A stretch of 64,000 nucleotides of DNA from Desulfovibrio mangrovi (GTDB lineage Bacteria; Desulfobacterota; Desulfovibrionia; Desulfovibrionales; Desulfovibrionaceae), in NCBI RefSeq assembly GCF_026230175.1, contig NZ_CP104208.1:3720001-3784000 (forward strand), written 5' to 3'. Positions 28,433 through 36,483 of the stretch are shown piece after piece. Under the pieces are notes generated by a model that made no database searches, was not told the DNA's origin, and worked only from the letters and a program-made list of their open reading frames with translations. Positions within the stretch are counted from its first letter, which is position 1. Each line of letters starts with the position of its first letter. The position numbers and the translations under genes were made by a program.

Positions 28433-29722
28433 TCACAGTGCGTCGCCCAATATCCGATCAATGATAATGGCTGCAGCCGTTCTCACAGAGAGGTGGTTGT
28501 AGCCGTCAAGGTATCGAACCGGCCGCAGTATTCCGTCACACTCCTCCAGAACCTGCGGGGCGAGACCGTGAGCCGTACCAAACAGAAGCAGAACAGGACG
28601 TTCCGCCAGAATATGGCGGATATCGGCAAAATTCATATTGCCCGCACCCTTGGCGCTCGTCGCTACCAACAGGGGCTTCTGTCCGGTCCGTTCCGAAATA
28701 TCGCGCACGGCGTCTTCAATATACCCGACACCACGGATGATCTGCAATGCCTCACCTCTATCGGGGTTGGCGGCGGTTCCCGGACCGGTCACCCAGTGCC
28801 GGAGCAGTTCATCCAACATGCGTCTCTGATCTTCGATGGGAGTGGAAATGTAGTAGCCACCGAGACCATAGGTGCATGAACAGCGGCCTATATCGTGTAT
28901 ATCGAGGTTTGTCAAAGAAACCGCGACAGATTTTTTCTCTTTATTTACAACAGGATAGTGAACCAGTGCGCAAAAGAGATTTCTGCCGACGCGATTTCTG
29001 TCTTCTTTTTTCAATATTTCCAGATCGTTGGAAGACAGGGGTGCTTCCTGCAAAATATCAGGTCTATTGTGCAGAGTTATCTTCAACGCCTGTTCGCGGC
29101 GCCATTCGGCAATGCGCTTATGGTCGCCGGATTTCAGGATTTCCGGCACTTCCAGCCCTTCAAAGACATCCGGGCGGGTGTAGTGGGGATATTCCAGCAA
29201 TCCTGCGGAAAAGCTTTCCTCCTCGCCGGAATCCTCATGTCCCATGTAGCCGGGGACGAGGCGCGAGGTGGCTTCGATGACGGAGAGGGCGGCGGTTTCG
29301 CCGCCGTTGAGCACATAGTCGCCGATGGAGACAGGCTCAATAGCGAACAGCTCTTCCAGTCGCGCATCAAAGCCTTCATAGCGTCCGCAGATGATGGTCA
29401 CGGACTCTTCCTGTGCCAGCTCGCGGGCCATGGCCTGCGTGAAGGGGCGGCCTTTGGGGGCCATCATCAGGATTCTGCCGGGCTTACCCGAAGATTCCTG
29501 AATGCTGCGCAGTGTCTTGGCCAGCGGGTCTGCCATCATGACCATGCCGGGGCCGCCGCCGTAAGGGCGGTCGTCCACGGTGTGGTGTTTGTCCGTCGTG
29601 AACTCGCGGGGATTCTTGAACGCGAACGAGACGAGCCCGGATTCATTGGCCTTGGCCATGAGTCCGCACCCGAGCGCGGAGTCAAAGAACTCCGGAAAGA
29701 GCGTGACGATGGTGAATTGCAT
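28433..29722 (-). CDS. trmD: tRNA (guanine-N1)-methyltransferase fused to a second SPOUT RNA methyltransferase domain
   Basis: A 429-residue protein, much longer than ordinary TrmD (about 240-250). Residues 1 to about 240 are a full TrmD with the trefoil-knot SAM site: GPGMVMMADPLAKTL, CGRYEGFDARLEEL and GDYVLNGGETAALSVIEA. It makes m1G37 in tRNAs. Residues about 245-429 form a separate SPOUT-like domain (Methyltrans_RNA, PF09936 type) with VLLLFGTAHGLAPQVLEECD and LDGYNHLSVRTAAAIIIDR. The second domain is probably also an RNA methyltransferase; its target is unknown. The fusion is, to my knowledge, usual in Desulfovibrio but unusual among bacteria. It follows rimM by 12 bases. Confidence 0.93.
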   Translation of the reverse strand: MQFTIVTLFPEFFDSALGCGLMAKANESGLVSFAFKNPREFTTDKHHTVDDRPYGGGPGMVMMADPLAKTLRSIQESSGKPGRILMMAPKGRPFTQAMARELAQEESVTIICGRYEGFDARLEELFAIEPVSIGDYVLNGGETAALSVIEATSRLVPGYMGHEDSGEEESFSAGLLEYPHYTRPDVFEGLEVPEILKSGDHKRIAEWRREQALKITLHNRPDILQEAPLSSNDLEILKKEDRNRVGRNLFCALVHYPVVNKEKKSVAVSLTNLDIHDIGRCSCTYGLGGYYISTPIEDQRRMLDELLRHWVTGPGTAANPDRGEALQIIRGVGYIEDAVRDISERTGQKPLLVATSAKGAGNMNFADIRHILAERPVLLLFGTAHGLAPQVLEECDGILRPVRYLDGYNHLSVRTAAAIIIDRILGDAL

Positions 29723-29734
29723 GATGGAGCTGTG

Positions 29735-30265
29735 CTACTCGCCGCCCAGATAGAGGTCGAGCAGTCCTTCTGGCGGTGCTATTGTGACAGTGCCGTTATC
29801 AAGATCAATGTCGGTGACGAACTCGTCGGTGGCGGGGAAGAGCACTTCCCGCTTATCGGCGCTTTCTATCACCCAGACCTCTGATCCGGCATTGAATTGG
29901 AAGTTAACGATGTGCCCGATAGAGGTGCCGTCTTGCAGGCGTACCTCCAGACCCTCGAGCTGGTAGAGGTAAACCTCATCCTCGCTGGGGTCGGGCAGTG
30001 CATTCTCGGGTACGAGAACGCTCACATTACGCAGGGTCTCTGCGCAGTTCCTGTCGCGGCAATCCTCAAGCAGCAGCAGTTCGCGTCCCTGATGGGCGCG
30101 AGTAGAGACCACCTTGTGACGGGTGGGCTTTGCCTTGCCTTTCTGCAACCACACGAAATCGTTCAGAAGTAAAGGGGAGTCCGCGTAGTATTCAACGCAG
30201 ACTTCCCCCCGCAATCCGTGTGGCTTGACGATCAAGCCTATCTGTAAGAGTCGACTGTCAGTCAT
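29735..30265 (-). CDS. rimM: Ribosome maturation factor RimM
   Basis: A 176-residue RimM with N-terminal barrel (LLQIGLIVKPHGLRGEVCVE) and C-terminal PRC barrel (VYLYQLEGLEVRLQDG, then EVLFPATDEFVTDIDLDNG). It assists maturation of the 30S head and binds S19. Gene order khpA-rimM-trmD is standard. Confidence 0.96.
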   Translation of the reverse strand: MTDSRLLQIGLIVKPHGLRGEVCVEYYADSPLLLNDFVWLQKGKAKPTRHKVVSTRAHQGRELLLLEDCRDRNCAETLRNVSVLVPENALPDPSEDEVYLYQLEGLEVRLQDGTSIGHIVNFQFNAGSEVWVIESADKREVLFPATDEFVTDIDLDNGTVTIAPPEGLLDLYLGGE

Positions 30266-30282
30266 CCGCCCGGGCGGAGGCT

Positions 30283-30516
30283 TTATTCCAGAATTTCCAG
30301 AACAGAGCGCTTCCTAGCTTTGGTGGAGGCGGCACCGAGGATGGTGCGCATCGCGCGGGCCGTACGGCCCTGCTTGCCGATTACCTTGCCAAGGTCTTCC
30401 TTGGCTACCTTCAGTTCAAGAACAGAAGTCTGTTCACCCTCGACCTCAGCAACGGAGACTGCGTCAGGGTTGTCCACAAGCGATTTCGCGATGTACTCAA
30501 CCAGATCCTTCAACAT
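30283..30516 (-). CDS. khpA: KH-domain RNA-binding protein KhpA
   Basis: A 77-residue protein consisting of a single KH domain. The GxxG RNA-binding loop is G-K-Q-G in [19 protein letters not shown]. It probably acts as a small RNA chaperone; in other bacteria it works with KhpB. It sits between rpsP and rimM, the position usual for this family. Confidence 0.92.
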   Translation of the reverse strand: MLKDLVEYIAKSLVDNPDAVSVAEVEGEQTSVLELKVAKEDLGKVIGKQGRTARAMRTILGAASTKARKRSVLEILE

Positions 30517-30591
30517 GGCTCACCTCCAGTCGTTGTTCAGCAGGATGTCAGCAATAGGTGAGCTGCCTAGGCAGGTCGCCATGAACAGAAG

Positions 30592-30828
30592 CTACTTTAC
30601 TTGCTTGAGAAGTGCGCGAACGGTGTCGCTGAGTTCAGCGCCGTCGTTCATCCACTTCTGAACCTTGTCCATGTCGATCTTGATTTCGGCAGGCTCAACC
30701 ATGGGGTTGTAGTAGCCCAGGTATTCAAGGGGACGACCATCGCGGCGGGACTGAGTGTTCGTCGCCACGACACGGTAGAATGCACGCTTCTTGTTGCCCA
30801 TACGGGTCAGTCTGAGTTTAACGGCCAT
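30592..30828 (-). CDS. rpsP: 30S ribosomal protein S16
   Basis: A 78-residue S16. It begins [20 protein letters not shown] and includes [14 protein letters not shown], both strongly conserved. Length is normal. First gene of the ribosomal/tRNA modification operon, 106 bases after ffh. Confidence 0.98.
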   Translation of the reverse strand: MAVKLRLTRMGNKKRAFYRVVATNTQSRRDGRPLEYLGYYNPMVEPAEIKIDMDKVQKWMNDGAELSDTVRALLKQVK

Positions 30829-30934
30829 CTCGTTGTTCTCCCATTATATTATGTAATAATATGGTTTTTCCCGGAAAGCGCAAGGAGAAAGAATCCCCGG
30901 TTTTCCGCGTATTCGTTATCGGACCAAAGAGCCG

Positions 30935-32572
30935 CTATTTTTTCTTGCGGCCCTGCTTCTTCTTCATCTTTTCTTTTTTGCGGGCGTCGCGTTTCTTCTT
31001 CAGGTCTTCCTTGGAGAAGCCCTGAGAAGCATCGCCACCGTCCATGCCGGGGAATCCTGGCATGCCAGGCATTCCGGGCATTCCCGGCATACCGCCCATT
31101 CCGGGCATTCCGCCCATGCCCTGCATTGCCTGCATGGCTTCCATGCTGGGCATATCGGCCTTTCCGGCTTTGCCGGGCACGCCGCGCAGTTTGCCCATTC
31201 CCGGCAGATTCAATCCGGGGATGGTGGGCATGTTGGACATCTTGGGCATTTTGCCCATCTGTCCCTTTTTGCCGCCGCCACCCATCATCTGCTTCATCAT
31301 CATTCGCATCTGCGAGAAGCTTTTGATGAGGTTGTCCACGTCCTGCACCTTCAGACCGCAGCCGCCTGCGATACGCTTTTTGCGGCTGACGTTGATGAGG
31401 TCGGGATTGCGACGTTCCTGATCCGTCATCGAGTTGATAATCGCCTCGATGCGGTTCATTTCCTTATCCGGCACGTTCAGGTCGCCGAGCTTTTCCTTCA
31501 GCGCACCCATGCCGGGGATAAGTTTGAGAATCCCTTCCAGCGACCCGAGCTTGCGCATGCGGCGCATCTGGGTGCGGAAGTCCTCGAAGTCGAATTCGGC
31601 CTTCTGCATCTTGAGGGCCATGGCTTCGGCTTCTTCCTGCGAAACCTCGGCCTGTGCCTTTTCAACAAGGGTGAGCACGTCACCCATGCCGAGGATGCGA
31701 CCGGCGATACGGTCAGGATGGAAGACTTCGAGGTCGGAAATTTTTTCGCCCATACCGACGAACTTCACGGAAGTGCCGGTAACGGTCTTGATGGAGAGAG
31801 CCGCACCGCCGCGTGCGTCACCATCCATCTTGGTCAGCACGGCGCCCGTAAGATCGAGCTTGGCGTTGAAGGCTTCGGCCACGGTCACGGCATCCTGACC
31901 GGTCATGGCGTCGGCTACGAAGAGAATTTCCTGCGGGTTCAGCTTTTCCTTGATGGTGACCAGCTCGTTCATGAGCTGTTCATCCACGTGCAGGCGGCCG
32001 GCGGTGTCGAGCAGGATTACATTACACTGCTGTTCGCGCGCTTCTTCGTATGCGGCCACGGCGATATCCACCGGATTCATCTGCGGGGTGGAATTGTACG
32101 CCGGAATGTTCAGCTGCTTGGCCAGCGTGTGCAGCTGGTCGATTGCAGCGGGGCGGTAAACGTCGGCAGGCACCAGATACGGCTTCATTTTCTGCTTGCG
32201 CAGATAGTTCGCCAGCTTGGCGGACGAAGTCGTCTTACCGGAACCCTGCAGGCCCACCATCATGATGACGTAGGGCTGCTTACCGCGCAGGTCCAGACCC
32301 GTGGTGTCGCCGCCGAGCAGTTCCACAAGTTCGTCATGGACGATCTTGATGACCTGCTGTGCGGGGTTGACGCCTTTGATCACTTCCTGACCGAGGCAAC
32401 GCTCACGGACACGGTCGGTGAATTGCTTCACGACCTTGAAGTTGACGTCCGCTTCAAGCAGGGCAAGGCGAACCTCGCGCAGGCCCTCCTGCACGTTCTC
32501 CTCATTCAGGGTCTTCTGACCACTGAACTTTTTGAAAACAGAATTCAGTCTGTCGGAAAGTGTATCAAACAT
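30935..32572 (-). CDS. ffh: Signal recognition particle GTPase Ffh with extended C-terminal tail
   Basis: With the ATG at 32572 (GGAG five bases upstream) the protein has 545 residues, about 50-90 more than usual. The N and G domains are intact: GLQGSGKTTSSAKLA (P-loop), DTAGRLHVDEQ and TKMDGDARGG. The methionine-rich M domain follows, with the SRP RNA-binding stretch containing KKRIAGGCG. After it comes a Gly/Met/Pro-rich tail with repeated GMPGMGG and PGMPGMP units and a very basic end (KKKRDARKKEKMKKKQGRKKK). The protein targets nascent membrane proteins to FtsY. A GTG two codons upstream (32578) is possible but less well placed. Confidence 0.95.
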   Translation of the reverse strand: MFDTLSDRLNSVFKKFSGQKTLNEENVQEGLREVRLALLEADVNFKVVKQFTDRVRERCLGQEVIKGVNPAQQVIKIVHDELVELLGGDTTGLDLRGKQPYVIMMVGLQGSGKTTSSAKLANYLRKQKMKPYLVPADVYRPAAIDQLHTLAKQLNIPAYNSTPQMNPVDIAVAAYEEAREQQCNVILLDTAGRLHVDEQLMNELVTIKEKLNPQEILFVADAMTGQDAVTVAEAFNAKLDLTGAVLTKMDGDARGGAALSIKTVTGTSVKFVGMGEKISDLEVFHPDRIAGRILGMGDVLTLVEKAQAEVSQEEAEAMALKMQKAEFDFEDFRTQMRRMRKLGSLEGILKLIPGMGALKEKLGDLNVPDKEMNRIEAIINSMTDQERRNPDLINVSRKKRIAGGCGLKVQDVDNLIKSFSQMRMMMKQMMGGGGKKGQMGKMPKMSNMPTIPGLNLPGMGKLRGVPGKAGKADMPSMEAMQAMQGMGGMPGMGGMPGMPGMPGMPGFPGMDGGDASQGFSKEDLKKKRDARKKEKMKKKQGRKKK

Positions 32573-32712
32573 CAGCACTCCACGTGAAAGACATAAGAGC
32601 GAGATCGGTAATCGAGTCCCGAAGGAAAGTCAAGGGTTCCCGTCAGCTTGTCAAGGGGAAGTTGCTGGTGCAGTGGAAATCTGTATGCAACGCAACTCTC
32701 CAATTTCATTCA

Positions 32713-32749
32713 CGGAAAACGGCGCACCGAGTATGGAGCGGTGCGCCGT
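32713..32749 (-). terminator. Rho-independent terminator after aminotransferase gene
   Basis: The perfect inverted repeat ACGGCGCACCG / CGGTGCGCCGT (nine-base loop) is followed on the minus strand by TTTTCCGTG. It lies about 40 bases after the aminotransferase stop codon. Confidence 0.85.
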
Positions 32750-32788
32750 TACTTCAATGGATAAAATAACGTCGGTTTTGAACCGAAG

Positions 32789-33970
32789 CTAGCTGTTGGC
32801 TTTCTTGAAGCCTTCGGCCGCACGTTCGATGACTTCTTCACCCACGCAGAAGGTAAGGCGGAAGTAGCCGGGGCCGCCGAAGCCGCTGCCGGGAACCGCG
32901 AGTACCTTCTCCTGCATCAGGCGCTGGCAGAACGCCACGTCGTCGCCACCGGGAGCCTTGGGGAAGAAGTAGAACGCGCCCTTGGGCATGCGGTATTCGT
33001 ATCCTGCTTCGGTCAGCACGCGGGCCATCACGTCACGGCGCTTTTCGTAGATGCTTGCATCCACCTGCGCGGTGAGGGCGGCCTTCAGCAGATGCTGGCC
33101 GATGACGGGCGGGTTTACGAAGCCGAGAATGCGGTTGGTGAGCATGAGGCCCGCCATGAGTCTGCCGCGGTCGGGCATGCGGGGCGAAAGGCACACATAG
33201 CCTACGCGCTCGCCTGCCAGTGACAGGTTCTTGGAGAAGGAGGAGAGCACCACGGCATAGTCGTACATGGGCAGCACGCTGGGCACCTCCACGCCGTCAA
33301 AGGCGAGGAAGCGGTAAGGCTCGTCGGAGATCAGGAAAACAGGACGGCCGTATTCCTTGCTCTTGGCGTCCAGCAGCTCGGCCAGCGAGGCGATTTCTTC
33401 TCTGGTGTAGACCGCGCCGGTGGGGTTGTTGGGCGAGTTGATGATGACCGCACGGGTCTTGGGCGTCATGGCGGCTTCAATGCTGTTGATGTCCAGCTCG
33501 AAGGTGTCGGGCTTGGACATGGCGGGCTTGAAGGCCACCTGATGGTTGGATGCGTAGAATCCGTATTCTACGAAATAGGGGGCCACGCCCACCACCTCGT
33601 CGCCGGGTTCCATCACCGCACGGAAGAAGGCGTTCATGGCACCGGCCGCACCGCAGGAGATGAGGCAGTCATCGGCGGCGACTTCCACGCCCTGCTCCTT
33701 CTTTACGAGGTTGGCGATGATCTGGCGTGCCCACGGAAAACCGCCGTTGGGCATGTAGCCGAAGGTGAACGGCTCTTCGGTCTTGTCGGCAAGGTCGCGC
33801 AGAATGTCGCCGACCAGTGCGGGGGCGGGAACATCGGGATTGCCGAGGCTGAAATCGCATACGGCATCCGCGCCATACTGTTTCTTCAGGGCGATGCCTG
33901 ATTCGAACATCTTTCGGATCCACGAGGAGTTCTCGATGAAGCCGGAAATCTGCTGGGAGAGAAGTGTCAT
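32789..33970 (-). CDS. PLP-dependent aminotransferase, class I/II
   Basis: With the start at 33970 (ATG, AGAGG seven bases upstream) the protein has 393 residues, normal for fold type I aspartate/aromatic aminotransferase relatives. The PLP-lysine region is VVLSSFSKNLSLAGERVGY. The cofactor-binding INSPNNPTGAVYTREE, the ISDEPYRFLAFDG stretch and the C-terminal GSGFGGPGYFRLTFC (substrate-carboxylate arginine) are present. The substrate is not resolved; amino acids such as aspartate or alanine are likely. An in-frame start at 34186 would add 72 residues with no domain pattern and is rejected. Confidence 0.88.
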   Translation of the reverse strand: MTLLSQQISGFIENSSWIRKMFESGIALKKQYGADAVCDFSLGNPDVPAPALVGDILRDLADKTEEPFTFGYMPNGGFPWARQIIANLVKKEQGVEVAADDCLISCGAAGAMNAFFRAVMEPGDEVVGVAPYFVEYGFYASNHQVAFKPAMSKPDTFELDINSIEAAMTPKTRAVIINSPNNPTGAVYTREEIASLAELLDAKSKEYGRPVFLISDEPYRFLAFDGVEVPSVLPMYDYAVVLSSFSKNLSLAGERVGYVCLSPRMPDRGRLMAGLMLTNRILGFVNPPVIGQHLLKAALTAQVDASIYEKRRDVMARVLTEAGYEYRMPKGAFYFFPKAPGGDDVAFCQRLMQEKVLAVPGSGFGGPGYFRLTFCVGEEVIERAAEGFKKANS

Positions 33971-34159
33971 TGCAGTACCTCTGATTGGCTTGGGTGCCGG
34001 AAATGTTGCGTACGATCGTTCGCAGTCCGTGCGATGCAGGACTCCGGATAGGTTTGGATAGGGCATGAAGGCGCGAATGTCCAGCCGTGCAAGCCGGTTG
34101 GCATTCAGCTTTGAAACCGCTGCCGGTTTTCTCGGCGTCACCACTTGACGGCAGAATCG

Positions 34160-34290
34160 TACCGTCTTATCAGGAGTGGAAATCATTAAGAAGGCGTGAG
34201 AGACCTGGCTCGTAGACCGCCTAGCAACCTGAATGCCGCCAATCGGCCAAGGTGCTACTGCCAGCCCGCTCAGCGGGACCGATGAGGGAA
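34160..34290 (+). promoter_or_regulatory. SAM-I (S-box) riboswitch
   Basis: The stretch has the SAM-I order of conserved elements: TCTTATC (34165-34171), a GAGAGACCTGGCTCG-type P2 region, CCGCCTAGCAACCTG, CCAAGGTGCTACTGCCAGC, and a closing GATGAGG (34281-34287). TCTTATC and GATGAGG pair to form P1. The ribosome binding site (GAGGGAAG) of the small gene at 34298 overlaps the 3' strand of P1. SAM binding would therefore hide it, which suggests translational control. Downstream genes are metX, metW and metY, the expected regulon. The rest of the gap 33971-34159 shows no gene. Confidence 0.88.
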
Positions 34291-34297
34291 GAATACT

Positions 34298-34453
34298 ATG
34301 ACTACCATTATTATCGCCATACAGACCATCGCAACTGCAGCCTTTGCAGCTCTGGTCCTTCGTGCGGTTCGCCCCGAACCCCGCCTCGTGCCTGTCCGTG
34401 TTTCCGACCGTGTCCGCGGTCGTCGAATGCGGTCAGGGCATCGCCCGCTTTAA
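34298..34453 (+). CDS. 51-residue leader protein under SAM riboswitch
   Basis: A short open frame of 51 codons starts at ATG 34298, about nine bases after AGGG within the riboswitch P1 strand. The predicted protein opens with a hydrophobic stretch (TTIIIAIQTIATAAFAALVL, residues 2-21) and continues with a very basic, Arg/Pro-rich tail (RAVRPEPRLVPVRV, then RVRGRRMRSGHRPL). That is the pattern of a small membrane protein or a coupling leader peptide. I do not recognise a family. The start, spacing and location directly behind the riboswitch support translation. metX begins 206 bases further on. Confidence 0.55.
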   Translation: MTTIIIAIQTIATAAFAALVLRAVRPEPRLVPVRVSDRVRGRRMRSGHRPL

Positions 34454-34659
34454 GGGACAGCCCGCTCGGGCTCTGCTTCCTTTTTCCGTCGTTTCTATGA
34501 ATTTCATGCGCTGCTGCGCCATGGCTGTTTTTCTGCTATGGTGCCTCGACGCGCATCCTTGTAACGCATGAGATGTCCGCATGCGCTGCCCCGCTGATCC
34601 ATCGTCTTCTCTGTCGTCGATGGGGTAGCAGTCTGTCTGTTGCGGATCAGAGGTGTTCT

Positions 34660-35799
34660 ATGACGCAGTCCAATTGCTCCGGCGCAGAAACCGCATCCAA
34701 CGGCGTCTGCCTGTTCACACTTCCCGAACCGCTTGTCTTCAGGAGCGGTGCCGAGCTGTCGGGCGTGCAGCTGGCCTATGAAACGTTCGGTACGCTGGCG
34801 GCTGACAAGAGCAACGCCGTGCTCGTCTGTCATGCCCTGACCGGGGATTCGCATGTAGCCTCTTCCGTCCATGGAGGACAGGTCAAACCCGGGTGGTGGG
34901 ATGAGTATGTCGGTCCCGGAAAGCCTGTGGACACTGACCGTTTCTTCGTCATCTGTTCCAATATCCTCGGCAGTTGCTACGGCTCCAGCGGGCCGGCCAG
35001 CATCAATCCCGCAACGGGCAGCCCTTACGGGCTGGATTTTCCCGTGGTCACCATTACCGACATGGTGCGCGCGCAGCGCCAACTGGTGCGGCATTTCGGC
35101 ATCTCCCGCCTGTGCGCGGTCACTGGCGGTTCCCTTGGAGGCATGCAGGTGCTGGAGTGGGCCGCGCGGTATCCTGAAATGGTCGCCGCAGCCGTGCCCA
35201 TTGCCACCACTACGCGGCATTCGGCGCAGGCCATTGCCTTTAATGAGGTTGCGCGGCAGTCCGTCATCTCCGATCCGAACTGGCAGCAGGGGGCCTACTA
35301 TGGCGGCCCCGCACCCGATCTTGGCCTCGCGGTTGCGCGCATGATCGGGCACATCACCTATCTTTCCGACGAATCCATGCACGTGAAGTTCGGCCGCAAC
35401 CTGCAGAACAGGGAGCAGCTTTCCTTCAACTTCGAGACGGACTTTCAGGTGGAGAGCTACCTGCATCATCAGGGGCGCAAGTTCGTGCAGCGCTTCGACG
35501 CCAATTCCTTTCTTTATGTCACCAAGGCAGCAGACTACTTCGATCTGGAGCTGGAGAAGCCGGAGAGCTACGCCTCGCAGGCGTTCAAGTCTTCCGACAC
35601 GCGCTTTCTGGTCATCTCCTTCACCTCCGACTGGCTCTATCCCAGCTATCAATCCAAGACGCTGGTAACGCACCTGCAGCGGGCGGGTCGGGACGTGAGC
35701 TTCTGCGACATCACGGAGAAGTGGGGGCACGATGCCTTTCTGCTCCCCAACAACCATTTTGCCGATATTCTGGGAGGGTTTTTCAGCCATGTCCGCTAA
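34660..35799 (+). CDS. metX: Homoserine O-acetyltransferase
   Basis: With the start at 34660 (ATG, AGAGG upstream) the protein has 379 residues. It is an alpha/beta hydrolase with triad S158 (GGSLGGMQVLEW), D324 (SFTSDWLYP) and H357 (KWGHDAFLL). The MetX segments HALTGDSH and NILGSCYGSSGPASINP are clear. It acetylates homoserine with acetyl-CoA as the first committed step to methionine. Specificity for acetyl versus succinyl donor cannot be proven by eye. It is followed by metW (11-base overlap) and metY, and preceded by a SAM-I riboswitch. Confidence 0.93.
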   Translation: MTQSNCSGAETASNGVCLFTLPEPLVFRSGAELSGVQLAYETFGTLAADKSNAVLVCHALTGDSHVASSVHGGQVKPGWWDEYVGPGKPVDTDRFFVICSNILGSCYGSSGPASINPATGSPYGLDFPVVTITDMVRAQRQLVRHFGISRLCAVTGGSLGGMQVLEWAARYPEMVAAAVPIATTTRHSAQAIAFNEVARQSVISDPNWQQGAYYGGPAPDLGLAVARMIGHITYLSDESMHVKFGRNLQNREQLSFNFETDFQVESYLHHQGRKFVQRFDANSFLYVTKAADYFDLELEKPESYASQAFKSSDTRFLVISFTSDWLYPSYQSKTLVTHLQRAGRDVSFCDITEKWGHDAFLLPNNHFADILGGFFSHVR

Positions 35800-36421
35800 C
35801 CAGACTGCCGCCCTTCGCCCTCTTCGTTTTGACCAGCAGGTCATTGCTTCATGGATAGAGCCGGAAACCCGCGTGCTCGACCTTGGCTGTGGCGACGGCC
35901 AGTTGCTCGGCCACCTCGTGCGCGAAAAGCAGGTGCACGGCACGGGTATAGAGCTTTCGGAAGCGTACGTCGCCCAGTGCATAGGGCAGGGGCTTTCCGT
36001 GGTGCACGGCAATGTGAACGAGGAGTTGCCCAACTATCCCGACAAGGCGTTCGACTATGTTATCGTCAGTCAGACCCTGCAGCAGGTGCACCGTCCCACG
36101 AAGATGTTGGAGCAACTGCTCCGCGTGGGACGTTTCGGCATCGTGAGCTTTCCCAACTTCGGGTACTGGAAGGTGCGCCTGCAGGCCATGTTTGGCGGCA
36201 GGGCCCCCAAGACCCGCGAACTGCCGTATGAATGGTACGATACGCCGAACATCCGCGTGCTGACCCTTGAAGATTTCCGGAAGTACGGGGAGGAGATTCC
36301 CTTCCGCATCATGCGGCAGGAGGCCGTGGCCATGCCCGGCGGTGATCCGTTCCCGAGGCGGGTGAACCTGTTGCCGAACCTGCGTGCCTCGTACGGCATA
36401 TTCATGATTGAAGGCAGGTAA
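35789..36421 (+). CDS. metW: Methionine biosynthesis protein MetW
   Basis: A 210-residue class I methyltransferase-fold protein. The SAM-binding segment is VLDLGCGDGQLLGHLVREK; the family block GIVSFPNFGYWKVRLQAMFGG and the ELPYEWYDTPNIR stretch identify MetW. Its role in other bacteria is to support MetX activity; methylation is not established. The ATG at 35789 lies inside metX with GGGAGG upstream, so the two are translationally coupled. Confidence 0.92.
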   Translation: MSANQTAALRPLRFDQQVIASWIEPETRVLDLGCGDGQLLGHLVREKQVHGTGIELSEAYVAQCIGQGLSVVHGNVNEELPNYPDKAFDYVIVSQTLQQVHRPTKMLEQLLRVGRFGIVSFPNFGYWKVRLQAMFGGRAPKTRELPYEWYDTPNIRVLTLEDFRKYGEEIPFRIMRQEAVAMPGGDPFPRRVNLLPNLRASYGIFMIEGR

Positions 36422-36483
36422 TTGTCCTTGTCGCAATGAGTTCTGCAAGATCGCAATTTACAGATAACACCATGGAGACAGCC

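Noticed and set aside
34145-34173. TTGACG / TATCAG as promoter for the riboswitch transcript
   Set aside because: The -10 would lie inside the P1 helix of the aptamer, so the transcript would lack part of the riboswitch.
34453-34490. Terminator-like AGCCC-GCTC-GGGCT hairpin after the 51-residue frame
   Set aside because: Only a five-base stem, and the T run is about nine bases away; too weak to call.
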